From assembly GCA_030848705.1 (NCBI GenBank), contig CM061236.1, positions 55,261,481-55,325,480 on the forward strand: DNA of 64,000 nt, in the 5' to 3' direction. How positions within the stretch are numbered: the first letter of the stretch is position 1; every line of letters starts with the position of its first letter. The notes beneath the pieces are model-generated. The model made no database searches. It was given only the letters and a program-made list of their open reading frames with translations, and was not told where the DNA came from. The position numbers and the translations under genes were made by a program. This document shows positions 10,945 to 21,900 of this stretch, in pieces. Origin of the DNA: Heracleum sosnowskyi (Eukaryota; Streptophyta; Magnoliopsida; Apiales; Apiaceae).

Positions 10945-13900
10945 CTAGTCGAAACCAGAGATCATTCCAAGTTCATTTACCAATCTTGTAAAAGTAGCTT
11001 CACTCAAAGGTTTGGTGAAGATATCTGCAAGTTGTTAGTCTGTAGACACAAAATGAAGCTCAATGTTTCCTTCTTCCACATGTTCTCTGATAAAATGATA
11101 CCTTATGCTGATGTGCTTGGTCATGGAGTGCTGTACTGGATTTCCTGTCATAGCAATAGCACTTTGGTTATCACAGAAAATAGGTATTTTAGAGTACCTC
11201 AAACCATAATCCAGCAACTGATTCTTCATCCACAGAATCTGTGCACAACAGCTACCAGCAGCTATATACTCTGCTTCTGCTGTGGATGTGGAAATTGATT
11301 TCTGTTTCTTGCTGTACCAAGAAACCAATCTGTCACCTAAGAATTGACAGCTTCCACTTGTACTTTTTCTGTCTATCTTACAGCCTGCAAAATCTGCATC
11401 AGAGTAACCAATTAACTTAAACTTTGATTCTCTAGGATACCACAAACCCAAGGTTATGGTTCCTTTGAGATATTTGAAAATCCTTTTTACAGCTGTTAGA
11501 TGAGGCTCTCTGGGATCTGCTTGAAATCTTGCACAAAGACATGTTGCATACATGATATCAGGTCTACTTGCAGTAAGATACAGTAAAGACCCTATCATTC
11601 CTCTGTAGTTTGTCATATCTACTGAGGCTCCTGTGTCTTTGTCTAGCTTTGTTGCAGTAGCCATGGGAGTTGTAGTAGATGAACTATCAAGCATACCAAA
11701 TTTCTTGAGAAGATTTCTGGTATATTTTGCTTGATTGATAAAAATACCATCATCTGTTTGCTTGACCTGTAAGCCTAGAAAGTAACTAAGCTCTCCCATC
11801 ATGCTCATTTGGTACCTGGATTGCATAAGCTTTGCAAACTTCTTACAAAGTTTGTCATTAGTAGATCCAAAGATAATATCATCTACATAAATTTGAACTA
11901 AAAGCAAATCATCACCAGAATTGAAATAAAACAAGGTTTTATCAATTGTACCTCTTGTGAACCCACTTTCTAAAAGAAATTGAGCAAGAGTTTCATACCA
12001 TGCTCTTGGTGCTTGCTTTAGTCCATATAATGCCTTGTCAAGCCTGTAGACATAATCTGGATGCTTGGGATCTACAAATCCTGGTGGTTGTTCAACAAAC
12101 ACTTCTTCTTCAAGCTTCCCATTGAGAAAAGCACTTTTCACATCCATCTGAAAGACTTTAAACTTCTTGTGTGCAGCATAGGCCAGAAAAATTCTTATGG
12201 CCTCCAATCTTGCAACTGGAGCAAAGGTTTCATCATAGTCAATCCCTTCCTGTTGTGAATAACCTTTAGCCACAAGTCTAGCCTTGTTTCTTGTAATCAC
12301 ACCTTCACTGTCAGTCTTGTTTCTGAAAACCCACTTTGTACCTACAATTGATCTATTCTTTGGTCTAGGTACAAGTGTCCAGACTTCATTTCTTTCAAAT
12401 TCATTTAACTCTTCTTGCATTGCTGTAATCCAATTAGCATCTTGAAGAGCTTCCTCCACCTTCTTTGGTTCTGTTTGAGACAAGAAAGCATGATACAGAC
12501 ACTCATTATTTGTTGCACTTCTAGTTCTCACACTAGCATCAGGATCTCCAATTATGAGATCAGGTGTGTGTGCCTGTGTCCACTTTCTTGCTGTTGGTAA
12601 GTGGTTTCTTGCATCATTATTGGATCCTCCCCCTTGATCCATGCTCTCCTGATTCATATGTTGACTTTCTGCAGCATCTGAGGCTCCCCCTGAATTGGAT
12701 GGCTCAGAGTTTGAACTGTCAGAGTTTGAATCAGTTTCCTCAACTGACTCACTTGCTGTGTCTTGTTGAGCTTCTTCACGCTCCCCCTCAACTGGTTCTC
12801 TATTTTGTTCAATTTGAGAATTTCCAGTTTCTCCAGTATTTACCAGTAGAGGTTCAGAGTATGCTTCGTCAGAGTTTGTCAGACCAGCTTCATCAGAGTT
12901 TACATCATCAGAGAATAAATCTTCATTTTCAAAACGTAGTTGATCATATTCATTTTCATCTTCAAGTCCAGTTATTTTCTTGTCATCAAATGACACATGA
13001 ATGGATTCCATGATCACTCTTGTTCTTAGATTGTAGACTCTGAATGCTTTTGTTGACAATGGATAGCCAACAAAGATTCCTTCATCGGCTTTTAACTCGA
13101 ACTTGGTCAACTGTTCAGGATGAGTCTTCAACACAAAGCATTTGCATCCAAATATATGAAAGTATTTCAAATTTGGCTTCTTATTTTTCACCATCTCATA
13201 TGGTGTTTTACCATGCTTGTTGATCAGTGTAGCATTTTGAGTAAAACAAGCAGTTTGAACAGCTTCTGCCCCGAAATAGGTTGGCAACTTTGCTTCTTCA
13301 AGCATAGTTCTGGCAGCTTCAATTAAAGTTCTGTTCTTTCTTTCAACTACACCATTTTGCTGTGGAGTTCCAGGTGCAGAAAATTCTTGTTTCACTCCTC
13401 TTTCTTTGCAGAAAGCTTCCATGATTGTGTTTCTGAATTCAGTTCCATTATCACTCCTGATAATTTTGACTTTGTGCTGTGATCCTTTGTCCAGTAGATT
13501 TACATGATCCATCAGTGTTTGAGCAGTTTCATCCTTCTTTGATAAGAAATACACCCATGTATATCTAGTATATTCATCAACAATTACTAGAGCATATTTC
13601 TTTCTGCCCATAGACATCACATTCACTGGTCCAAAAAGATCAACATGTAGAAGATGATAAGGTTCCACAACTGAAAATTCAGATTTGCTCTTGAAAGATG
13701 ACTTCCTTTGCTTGGCCTTTTGACAAGAATCACACAGACCATCTAAGCTTAGTATTGACTTTGGAAGTCCCCTTACAAGATCTTTTCGTATAAGTTCATT
13801 GATGTTGTTCAAGTTTAGATGAGAGAGCTTCTTATGCCATTTCCAACTCTCTTCATTTGACATTCTTGCAGACAGACACACTGTTTTTCCATCAGAGTTT

Positions 13901-14259
13901 GTTACCAAACTTGCTTCATAAATATTGTTACGCCTGTGTCCAACTAGAACAACTTTTCCAGTAGATTTACTGATAACTTCACAGTATTCAGTATGAAAAT
14001 CTACATGGTTTCCTCTGTCACAGATTTGACTCACAGATAGCAGATTATGCTTGAGTCCTGAGACTAGAGCTACATTGGTGATGATGACACTTCCAAGATT
14101 AATATTGCCATATCCCAGAGTGTGTCCTATGTTGCCATCTCCATAGGAAACCTTTGGGCCAGCCTTCTCCTCAAAGTCTGATAGCAGGGCTTTATTTCCA
14201 GTCATATGTCCTGAGCATCCACTGTCCAAGATAAGTGTGCTCTCTTTTATACCCTGCAA
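10945..14259 (-). pseudogene. Element C pol (protease-integrase-RT-RNase H), one nonsense codon near the end
   Basis: Open from just after gag to a TAA at 11035-11037, which replaces the first Gln of the usual C-terminal TDQQLADIFTK motif. The same frame then continues through QLADIFTKPL to a TAG at 10945-10947, so the lesion removes only about 30 residues. Domains in order: protease (LDSGCSGHMTG, about residue 11), GAG-pre-integrase with His/Cys residues ending CDSCQKAK (about 185), integrase core (DLFGPV about 207, SDNGTEF about 267, ERKNRT about 306), RT with YVDDIIFGS (about 790), RNase H (SDADFAG about 950, TAEAEYIAAG about 985). All catalytic residues seem present. The frame differs from gag, and a TGA precedes the first in-frame TTG. 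A splice-like TTTGTGATTGCAG lies exactly at the junction. Confidence 0.9.
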
Positions 14260-14272
14260 TCACAAACAAACA

Positions 14273-16597
14273 CTAAGTGTTAGTTTTAAGGACCCAGACT
14301 TGCTTGGATCCTTTGGCTTTCTTAACAGTGTTAGCTTTTGCAGCGGAATCACTATCAACAGAGTTTACACTAACATTGTCAGACTTTACACTTGCAGAGT
14401 TTGCCCTAACCCATTTTAAGTTGGGTTTTAGCTCATAATAGTTATGATAAATAGCATGATAACTCTTACAAGTATAAATAGAATGCCAAGTGCTCCCACA
14501 GTGTGTGCATAAAGTCTGTGGTTTAACCCTTACATAATCATTCTTTACTCCTGATGTAGAAGGTAAAGAATTAATATCTTTGTTCTTATTGCAAAATCTA
14601 GCAAGATGGTTAGAACTACCACAATTATAACATGTTTTCATTTGAGCAGCAGCAGTAGGCAAATGATTATTTCTTTTGTTTATGCCTATCTTTCCATTCC
14701 TATTCTTCTTGGACCCTTTTGGTTTCATGGCAGACTTTACCTCTTTCAGCTTATGATTAAACTGTTTTCCTGTCATCAAACCAACATTAACCTGTTTTTC
14801 ACAAGTTTTTACTGGCTTTCTAACAGCTTCTAATTCCATAAGATTTTCTGTTATAATATTTTCCTGTCTTTCACAGGTTTCATCTGATTCCATATCACCT
14901 TCTCTTACTACAACAGATTTTAACTTATTGGTTTCTTTAACAAATTTCACAGGTTTAAGTTGTGGTTTAACCTTAACTTTGTCTTTAAACCTAAGTTCAT
15001 CATTTTCACAATAGCCTAAACCTACAGAATCTGTCTGAAACACTTGATGAGTGTCTCTTCCAGAGTTTGTCCAAGTCTTGATTATTTTTCTTTCTTTTTC
15101 TAGATCAGATTCTAGTTGCCTATATCTTTTGAGCAACTCCTGTTCAACATAAACAACATCATCTCTTTCTTTTTGAATCTGCTTCATATTCTCAAGTTCT
15201 CCTTCAAGAAACTTGTTTCTTTCTTTAAGACTAAGATTCTCAGATTTAATTCTCTCATTCTCTAAAGTCTGATCCCTATAACTAACATGTACACTTTTCA
15301 GATATACTTTTAACTCAGATATATTATCAGTATCATAAGCATAAGTAGTTAGGGGTACCTTATTTTCAGATGATTCAGTCTCATCTCTGACAGTTGCCAT
15401 AAGAGCATAATTTACTCCATCATCAGAGTCTGAAGTATCTGCCCAGTCTTTGCCTTTAGAGATGAGTGCTTTCTCAGATTTTCCTTTCTTGCACTCTGGG
15501 GCATAGTGACCCATCTCCTTACACTTGTAGCACTGGATTTCAGATTTATCCTTCTTGCCAGACTTGGTCTCCCTTACATCAGACTTTCTAAAACTTTTCC
15601 TTTCAGAGTTTGAATCTTTCCTTGAGAATCTCTTTCCTTTCTTGAAGTTCTTGAATCCCATCTTCTTGAAGGTCTTCACCATCAATGCAGCCATTTGCAT
15701 CATCTGTTCTTCATCATCCTCAGAGTCAGAAGCTTCATCAGAGTTTGAGTCATCATCAGAGTTTGATGACTCACTTTCAGATTTAATGACTAAAGCCTTT
15801 CCCTTGGCTTTCTTCCTTGATGATTCCTTCTTGATGGGCTTGTCCTCAACTTTGAGAGCAACAGATTTTGTCTTCTTGCTTGATCTTCTGTTTCTTTGTT
15901 CTATTTCCAATTCATGTGTTTTCAGTAACCCATAAATCTCATCAAGTTCAGTTTCAGCAAGTTCGTAATTATCTCTTATAGTTGTTGTCTTCAAATCCCA
16001 TCTTTCGGGTAAAGATAAGAGAAATTTGAGATTTGATTCTTCAAGATCATATTCTTTATCAACTAGAGATAAATCATTCAACAGTTTATAGAATCTGTCA
16101 TATGTCTCAGTCAAGGTTTCATTGGTTCTTGAATCAAAGTGCTCATACTCCTGAGTGAGTATTGTTTTCCTGTTCTTCTTTACAGCAGTGGTTCCTTGAC
16201 ACCTGACTTCCAAAGCATCCCAGATTTCTTTTGCAGTTTTGCAACCAATTACTCTGTTAGACATAACATTAACTAAAGCACTGTGGAGAAGATGTCTAAC
16301 CTTTGCATCTTTTGCAATTGATGAGATGTCCTCAGGAGTCATATCTTTCTTTTCCTTTGGAACAATCTTTTGTTCTTGACCATCAACAACAGGAGACAAT
16401 TTAGTCGGCATATGAGGACCATCATTGATTCTGTCAAGATATTCTGGATCTGTAGCCTCCAGAAACATGGTCATCTTCACCTTCCAAATTGGATACTCCA
16501 CTGGCCTGAGGATTGGAACCCTGATTGTTTCATATCGACTCACAGAATTAGGTTTAACCTGTTCAACCTTGGGAGGAGCTTGATTTTCTTCAGACAT
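14273..16597 (-). CDS. Element C gag (774 residues)
   Basis: Starts at ATG 16597 (MSEENQAPPKVEQVKPNSVS), 43 bases after the primer-binding site, and ends in TAG at 14273-14275. Residues about 20-240 form the gag core of copia elements of this group (UBN2/DUF4219-like: PVEYPIWKVKMTMFLEATDP, then AKEIWDALEVRCQG). A Lys/Ser/Asp-rich linker follows. Zinc knuckles lie at about 362 (CYKCKEMGHYAPEC) and 659 (CYNCGSSNHLARFC), with a third CTHC...H...C group near 700, and a coiled coil at about 440-510. At 774 residues it is long because of the extended C-terminal half. It forms the particle and binds the RNA. No internal stop is seen; D carries a close homologue. Confidence 0.92.
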   Translation of the reverse strand: MSEENQAPPKVEQVKPNSVSRYETIRVPILRPVEYPIWKVKMTMFLEATDPEYLDRINDGPHMPTKLSPVVDGQEQKIVPKEKKDMTPEDISSIAKDAKVRHLLHSALVNVMSNRVIGCKTAKEIWDALEVRCQGTTAVKKNRKTILTQEYEHFDSRTNETLTETYDRFYKLLNDLSLVDKEYDLEESNLKFLLSLPERWDLKTTTIRDNYELAETELDEIYGLLKTHELEIEQRNRRSSKKTKSVALKVEDKPIKKESSRKKAKGKALVIKSESESSNSDDDSNSDEASDSEDDEEQMMQMAALMVKTFKKMGFKNFKKGKRFSRKDSNSERKSFRKSDVRETKSGKKDKSEIQCYKCKEMGHYAPECKKGKSEKALISKGKDWADTSDSDDGVNYALMATVRDETESSENKVPLTTYAYDTDNISELKVYLKSVHVSYRDQTLENERIKSENLSLKERNKFLEGELENMKQIQKERDDVVYVEQELLKRYRQLESDLEKERKIIKTWTNSGRDTHQVFQTDSVGLGYCENDELRFKDKVKVKPQLKPVKFVKETNKLKSVVVREGDMESDETCERQENIITENLMELEAVRKPVKTCEKQVNVGLMTGKQFNHKLKEVKSAMKPKGSKKNRNGKIGINKRNNHLPTAAAQMKTCYNCGSSNHLARFCNKNKDINSLPSTSGVKNDYVRVKPQTLCTHCGSTWHSIYTCKSYHAIYHNYYELKPNLKWVRANSASVKSDNVSVNSVDSDSAAKANTVKKAKGSKQVWVLKTNT

Positions 16598-16639
16598 GAT
16601 TATTACTGTGTTTGAATCGAAAAACTGTATATATTAAAC

Positions 16640-16658
16640 TGCCTTGTCTCTGATACCA
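16640..16658 (-). other. Primer-binding site of element C (initiator Met tRNA)
   Basis: In element sense TGGTATCAGAGACAAGGCA follows the 5' LTR after two bases. TGGTATCAGAG complements the 3' end of plant initiator-Met tRNA. Confidence 0.9.
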
Positions 16659-16660
16659 AT

Positions 16661-17201
16661 TATTAGGCCGAATACACAATATATAATCAAGTATGTATGA
16701 GAATAACAATCAAGAACACAAGTTTATAAATCAACAAACTGAATTATATTAAAATAATTCTCTCTTAGTGATGTTAATGAATCACAAAGAGCTACTAGGT
16801 TACAAGAATAATATTTCAATAATCGCATCCCTTCTAGGGATAACCTATCTGTGTTTATATAATACACAGTTACAATCAATCTCTAATTGATACTCCTACA
16901 AATTAGCTATACAATTGTAATCAATTAGAATTGCTTCAGTCCTCTGTCCAGTCTCCTTAGCTGTATCAATATATTCTGCTTCTTTCCATCTTCAGAATAT
17001 ATTGCTTCTAGAATCTTCATAATATGCACCGACAGCTAAGTCAACTATCACCACGTCAGACTTTATCAAACTCTGACTGGCTTCAATGTAAACTCTTCAC
17101 CCAGTCAGACTTTATCAAACTCTGACTGGCTTCTAGATAAACTCTGATATGTACCTGGTACTTAAACACTGATGAACAAACGTCAGCAATTATATCTAAC
17201 A
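16661..17201 (-). repeat. 5' LTR of element C (541 bp)
   Basis: By eye identical to 5248-5788 except that plus-strand base 16662 is A instead of G, so in element sense this LTR ends CCTAATA, not CCTAACA. It drives the element: a TATATAAA box lies at 16854-16861 on the minus strand. Confidence 0.95.
16854..16861 (-). promoter_or_regulatory. TATA box of element C's 5' LTR
   Basis: TATATAAA in element sense, followed by CACAGATAGG. It lies about 195 bp before the LTR's inner end and is identical in the 3' LTR (5441-5448). The position suits a U3/R promoter. Confidence 0.6.
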
Positions 17202-17206
17202 GAGAG
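17202..17206. repeat. Target-site duplication GAGAG, right of element C
   Basis: Second copy of the duplication at 5243-5247. A's pol resumes directly after it. Confidence 0.93.
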
Positions 17207-20200
17207 CTTTAGCCCTCAAAGAAGAAGTTGACAGGTTACTAGAAGCTAGGCTGGTAAGAGAATCATTCTACCCGGATTGGTTGGCAAATCCAGTTCTTGT
17301 CAAGAAGCCTAATGGAAAATGGCGAACATGTGTGGATTTTACGGATTTGAACAAGGCATGCCCTAAAGACAGCTTTCCACTCCCACGGATTGATCAATTG
17401 GTTGATGCTATAACTGGGCATGCTCTTTTAAGCTTCATGGATGCTTACTCGGTATATAATCAGATTCCCATGTATAAACCTGATCAGGAGCATACATCCT
17501 TCATCACAGATAGAGGTCTCTACTGTTATATTGGCATGCCTTTTGGATTGTTGAATGCTGGAGCTACCTACCAAAGGTTGGTTAATAAGATGTTCAAGGA
17601 TCAGATAGGGAAAACTATGGAAGTTTATGTTGATGACATGCTGGTCAAATCTAAAGCTGCAGTTGACCATGTGTTACACCTTTCGGAAATTTTCAACATA
17701 TTACGAAGGTTCAGAATGAAGCTCAACCCTCAGAAATGTGTTTTCGGCGTGGAATTAGGAAAGTTTCTAGGCTTCATTGTCAATCATCGGGGAATTGAAG
17801 CAAACCCTGCCAAGATTAAAGCTTTAGTCGAGATGCGGTCTCCTCGTAACATAAAGGAGGTTCAGAGTCTTACTGGCAGGATTGCAGCTCTGAACAGGTT
17901 TGTATCTAAGTCCTCGGATAAATGCAGGGAATTCTTCGCAGCAATCAAGAAAGGAAAGAACTTCGAATGGAACTCGGAGTGTGAAGCAGCCTTTACAAAA
18001 ATAAAGGAGCAGTTGGGCAGTCCTCCATTGCTGTCTAAACCTCTTGATGGAGAGGTCCTCATATTGTACTTAGCAGTTTCAGAATACTCTATCAGTGCTG
18101 TGTTAGTTCGGGAGGAGCTGCAGGTTCAACACCCGGTTTATTACGTAAGCAAAAGATTGTTGGATGCTGAAACAAGGTATTCTAACATGGAAAAGTTGTC
18201 TTATTCCTTGATCTTGGTTTCAAGGAAGCTTCGGCCTTATTTTCAAGCACACCGAATCGAGGTACGTACCTCATTCCCTTTAAGACAAGTTTTGCACAAA
18301 CCTGAAGCTTCGGGAAGGCTTATGAAATTTGGCTGTGGAGTTGGGACAGTTTGATATTGACTTCAGGCCAAGGACGGCTATAAAAGGGCAAGTGCTGGCA
18401 GACTTTTTGCTGGAATTCCCTCCAACATTTGAGGTTAAGGGCGATGAGTGCATAGCTGAACCCGTAGCCCCCGAAGAGATGGTTGAAAACTGCTCACCAT
18501 GGTGGACACTTTACGTAGATGGAGCGGTAAATGGAAATGGGGCAGGAGCTGGTATTGTTCTCATTAGCCCGGAGGGCCACAAGCTTCAAAGCTCCATTCA
18601 CTTCGCTTTCAACGCGACCAACAATGATGCAGAGTACGAAGCTCTGATAGCTGGTTTGAAGCTTGCTTTGGAAATGAGGGTGTAAAACCTGACTGTTTTC
18701 AGTGATTCTATGTTGGTTGTATGGCATATTCGAGGAGGATTTCAGGCTAGAGGTCCTCGTACTGACCTTTATATGAGGTACTCTCAAGAACTGATTAGCA
18801 GATTCAAAGAAGTGAACCTTGAACAGATCCCAAGGACACAAAACACTGATGCTGATGCACTTGCAAAGTTGGGTTCACAAAGGGAAGCTACTATGTTAGG
18901 GATTATACCTTTGGAGATTCAACTTCAACCTAGCATTCCTAGACTCGAGGTTATGAACTTGGAACCTGCGACTGAGGCATTGTGGACAACACCTATTATG
19001 AATTATATCACAAAGGGGATCGTTCCAGAAAGAAAGGAGGAGGCTAGGAGAATAAGATACCAGGCTACAAGGTATGTTATCTACGATGGTTCTTTATACA
19101 AAAGAGGATTTAACAAACCGCTTCTGAGGTGCATATCAGGTGATGAGTGCGAGTACATCATGCGGGAAGTCCACGAAGGAATTTGTGGTAATCATTCGGG
19201 CGGAACCCCTTTGGCGCATAAAATACTCCGTCAAGGATATTATTGGCCCACGATTCAAAAGGACGCTCATAGGTTCACGCAGGCATGTGATCGTTGTCAA
19301 AGGTTTGCAAACTTCAATAGTACTCCAGCTGTTCCGTTGAAACCTTTCACCAGCCCTTGGCCTTTCGCTGTGTGGGGAATTGACTTGATTGGAGAGCTGC
19401 CTAAAGGTAAAGGGGGAGTGAAGTATGCTGTGGTGGCTGTAGATTACTTTACCAAGTGGGATGAAGCTGAACCTCTGGCTACGATAACGGCTGCGAAAAT
19501 AAAGGAATTTGTGTTCAGAGCAATTGTTTGCAGGTTCGGAGTTCCTTACAAGCTAATTTCGGATAATGGAAAGCAATTCGATAGCAAAGAGTTGAGAAAG
19601 CTGTGTGATGACCTTGGGATTCAAAAGGGCTTCACGGCAGTTTACCACCCAAAAAGTAATGGACAGACGGAGGCTGTCAATAAGATTATTAAGCATACTT
19701 TGAAAACTAAACTGGAAGAAAGCAAGGGGTGTTGGCCTGAAGAACTCCCTATGGTTTTATGGTCATACAACACAACACCGCGAACCACTACAGGAGAGTC
19801 ACCCTTCACCTTAACCTATGGTTGTGAAGCGATGGTACCCGTGGAAATTGGGGCTGGTTCTTTCAGAAGGGATAACTATGATCCTGGGAATAATGAGGTC
19901 AATCATCGATTGTACTTGGACTTGGTAGAGGAGGTTCGAGCCACGGCGCAGCTAAAGCTAGCTGCATATCAGCAACGTACTCGGAAGTACTTCGACAGCA
20001 AAGTTCGCGCTCGTCCATTGAAGGTTGGCGATTTGGTTCTAAGGAGGATGATGCCCAACATAAAGGTTCAGGGTCACGGCGTATTCGGTGCAAATTGGGA
20101 AGGTCCTTACCTCATAAAAGCTGTCCTTTGGGAAGGTACCTACCATCTCACGGATCTGGATGGAAAGCTCATTCCAAGGGCATGGAATGGTGAACATCTT

Positions 20201-20218
20201 AAGAAATACTACCAGTAA
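17207..20218 (+). pseudogene. Element A RT, RNase H and integrase region, broken
   Basis: Continuation of A's pol after element C, colinear with B (30790-27790). RT: VKKPNGKWRTCVDFTDLNKA near 17300 and YVDDMLVKS near 17627-17653; the RT motif reads YSVYNQIP where B has YSGYNQIP. A first, degenerate RNase H follows, then a second one (LYVDGAVNGNGAG near 18511, NDAEYEAL near 18622). Integrase has a His/Cys zinc site ending CDRCQRFAN (about 19310) and catalytic residues in GIDLIG (about 19380), SDNGKQFD (about 19560) and GQTEAVN (about 19665). Defects: an extra base near 18330 shifts the frame, and GAA became TAA at 18683-18685. The last frame ends at TAA 20216-20218. Inactive. Confidence 0.9.
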
Positions 20219-21900
20219 ATCATTAGGTACTATTTCTGTAGGCCTCTTTCAGGCATAGGAATAATAAAAGCAGTTTATTAGTTGTAACTGCCATGCTTAG
20301 GTATAGCTGCGTAGTTGTCGGTCTCAGCTTCACAGCTGTTTGGCTCAGCTTTAAAGCACTTTGTTTTAGGTTCATAGTAAGACATTTTCATTTGTTCTCT
20401 GAGCACTCGGGGGGTAGTGTATGCACACCCTACCTATTGGATGTCTTTTGACAGTTTTTACAATTTTAAATGAAACCTTTATTCATGGTTCATATGGCGG
20501 TTGTTACTTGAATGTTTCATTATTCTTTATATGCTTACTGTAGGAATTACATGTGGATAAAGATGCGATGCATGATTATATCTGTTTAAGTTCTTCACCA
20601 TAAACGATTATATGATAAAGAACTGGGGGGTAGTGGATATACTATGTACAGGTTTAAATGTACAAGTTTAAATTACTAAATTTCGAAAATTTAACATTAT
20701 TGGATTGGATTTAATGTTATCGGATTGGATTTAATATTATTGGATTGGATTTAATATTATTGAATTGGATTTGATACTATTGGAATAGATTTAATTGGGT
20801 TGGAAGTTCACACTCATGGATTATGAGGTGAAGGTTGAGACTTACGGATTATAAGTCACAGGCTCATGCTTCCACCAGAGGACTGGTTTAACGAAGCCTC
20901 TGTTTGATATTGTTGTAAAACGAATATAGCTCATTACAGCTCATATAAGCCCTAGGGATACTAGGCATAAACGCTATGGTAAAGTGTGGGAGCCAAACAC
21001 AGGCCACCCTCGGATTAAACTCTTTGCACGACTGCAAGCTGGAACACTAAATAGGTCAAAACTACACTAGGGAGGTTCAAGGTTGGCGAACCCCTGAAGC
21101 CGTAGCACGGATTAAGCTTCATACGGATTTATGAAGTACATGGAGTTTAATGGCGCATTACCCTAGGTAGGGATATGCATGGATAATTGGTTTTTTCTAA
21201 GGCATTGGATAAACTGGCTTATGGATATTTTAATCTATGGAATATGGATTATGTACCTAAGGATATTAGGTGCAAGGATGGTTTACTTACACATTATATT
21301 ATTGGAATAATTTTGTTGTGAATAACTTTTATCATATACGGTTTATATCTCTTGTCAAGAGGTAGAAAATAGCTCGGGTGAGCTTCAGGTCTATGGCTGC
21401 AATAACATAAATAGGCGTGTTGGTGAACATTATGTCAAATGTGATCTTACGGTAATAGATCTTATTGATTACCTATACGGTACATGTCATGGATATTTTT
21501 GGATTAGCACATAGCTATCTACCAATACAGGCATATTGGTTATCTAACGACGTGGGACAGGTTGGTCTAGTGCATTCGGAATTTCACATGAAGCTACCGC
21601 TACCTGTGTGTGAACTCGATAGGGTGACCTAATGATCATCCAGAAGAAATAGCATGGCAAATCTAGACATGGACTTCGGGCATAAGGGAAATCAAAGCAT
21701 GATAAATTGAAAAGATGAAAACCAAGAGTTAGAGGTTACATCTTGCGAGGTATTCAGAGGTACCCGCACCCTCATCCAAAGTTTGAAACCCCTGGCGCGA
21801 ACGCCAGAAATATTATCAAAATAAAGATCATAAAAGTTAACCCTTTCAAAGGGCGTGAATGTTTTCAAAAGGGAAAGTACTTATGATTAAAAGGTGGCAC
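20219..21900 (+). other. Non-coding spacer of element A between pol and the antisense gene
   Basis: About 1.7 kb with no credible ORF, colinear in inverted form with 26405-27789 plus 1129-844 of B. It contains two purine-tract look-alikes (CGGGGGGTAGTG about 20408, GGGGGGTAGTG about 20623) and a 20-bp minisatellite at 20701. An inverted-repeat-rich block follows at about 20940-21180. Confidence 0.7.
20701..20796 (+). repeat. 20-bp minisatellite in element A
   Basis: Four full units and a partial one of TGGATTGGATTTAATATTAT, with one to three changes per unit. The same array is in B, reverse-complemented, at 27221-27320. Confidence 0.9.

Larger units (their letters stand above)
5248..17201 (-). 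mobile_element. Element C: young SIRE-like Ty1/copia retrotransposon with a third ORF
   Basis: 11,954 bp on the minus strand, flanked by GAGAG. Reading on its own strand: 5' LTR (17201-16661), initiator-Met primer site, gag (16597-14273), pol in copia order with integrase before RT (14259-10945), a 1.4-kb non-coding gap, a third ORF of 1190 codons (9527-5952), purine tract, 3' LTR (5788-5248). The LTRs look identical except at one base, so insertion was very recent. The extra ORF after pol and the large size fit the SIRE/Maximus-like group. Each of pol and ORF3 carries one nonsense codon. Confidence 0.93.

Noticed and set aside
16651..16658. A tRNA gene next to the LTRs (TGGTATCAGAG in several places)
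   Set aside because: Only the 3' complement of initiator-Met tRNA is present, as a primer site; no tRNA cloverleaf found.
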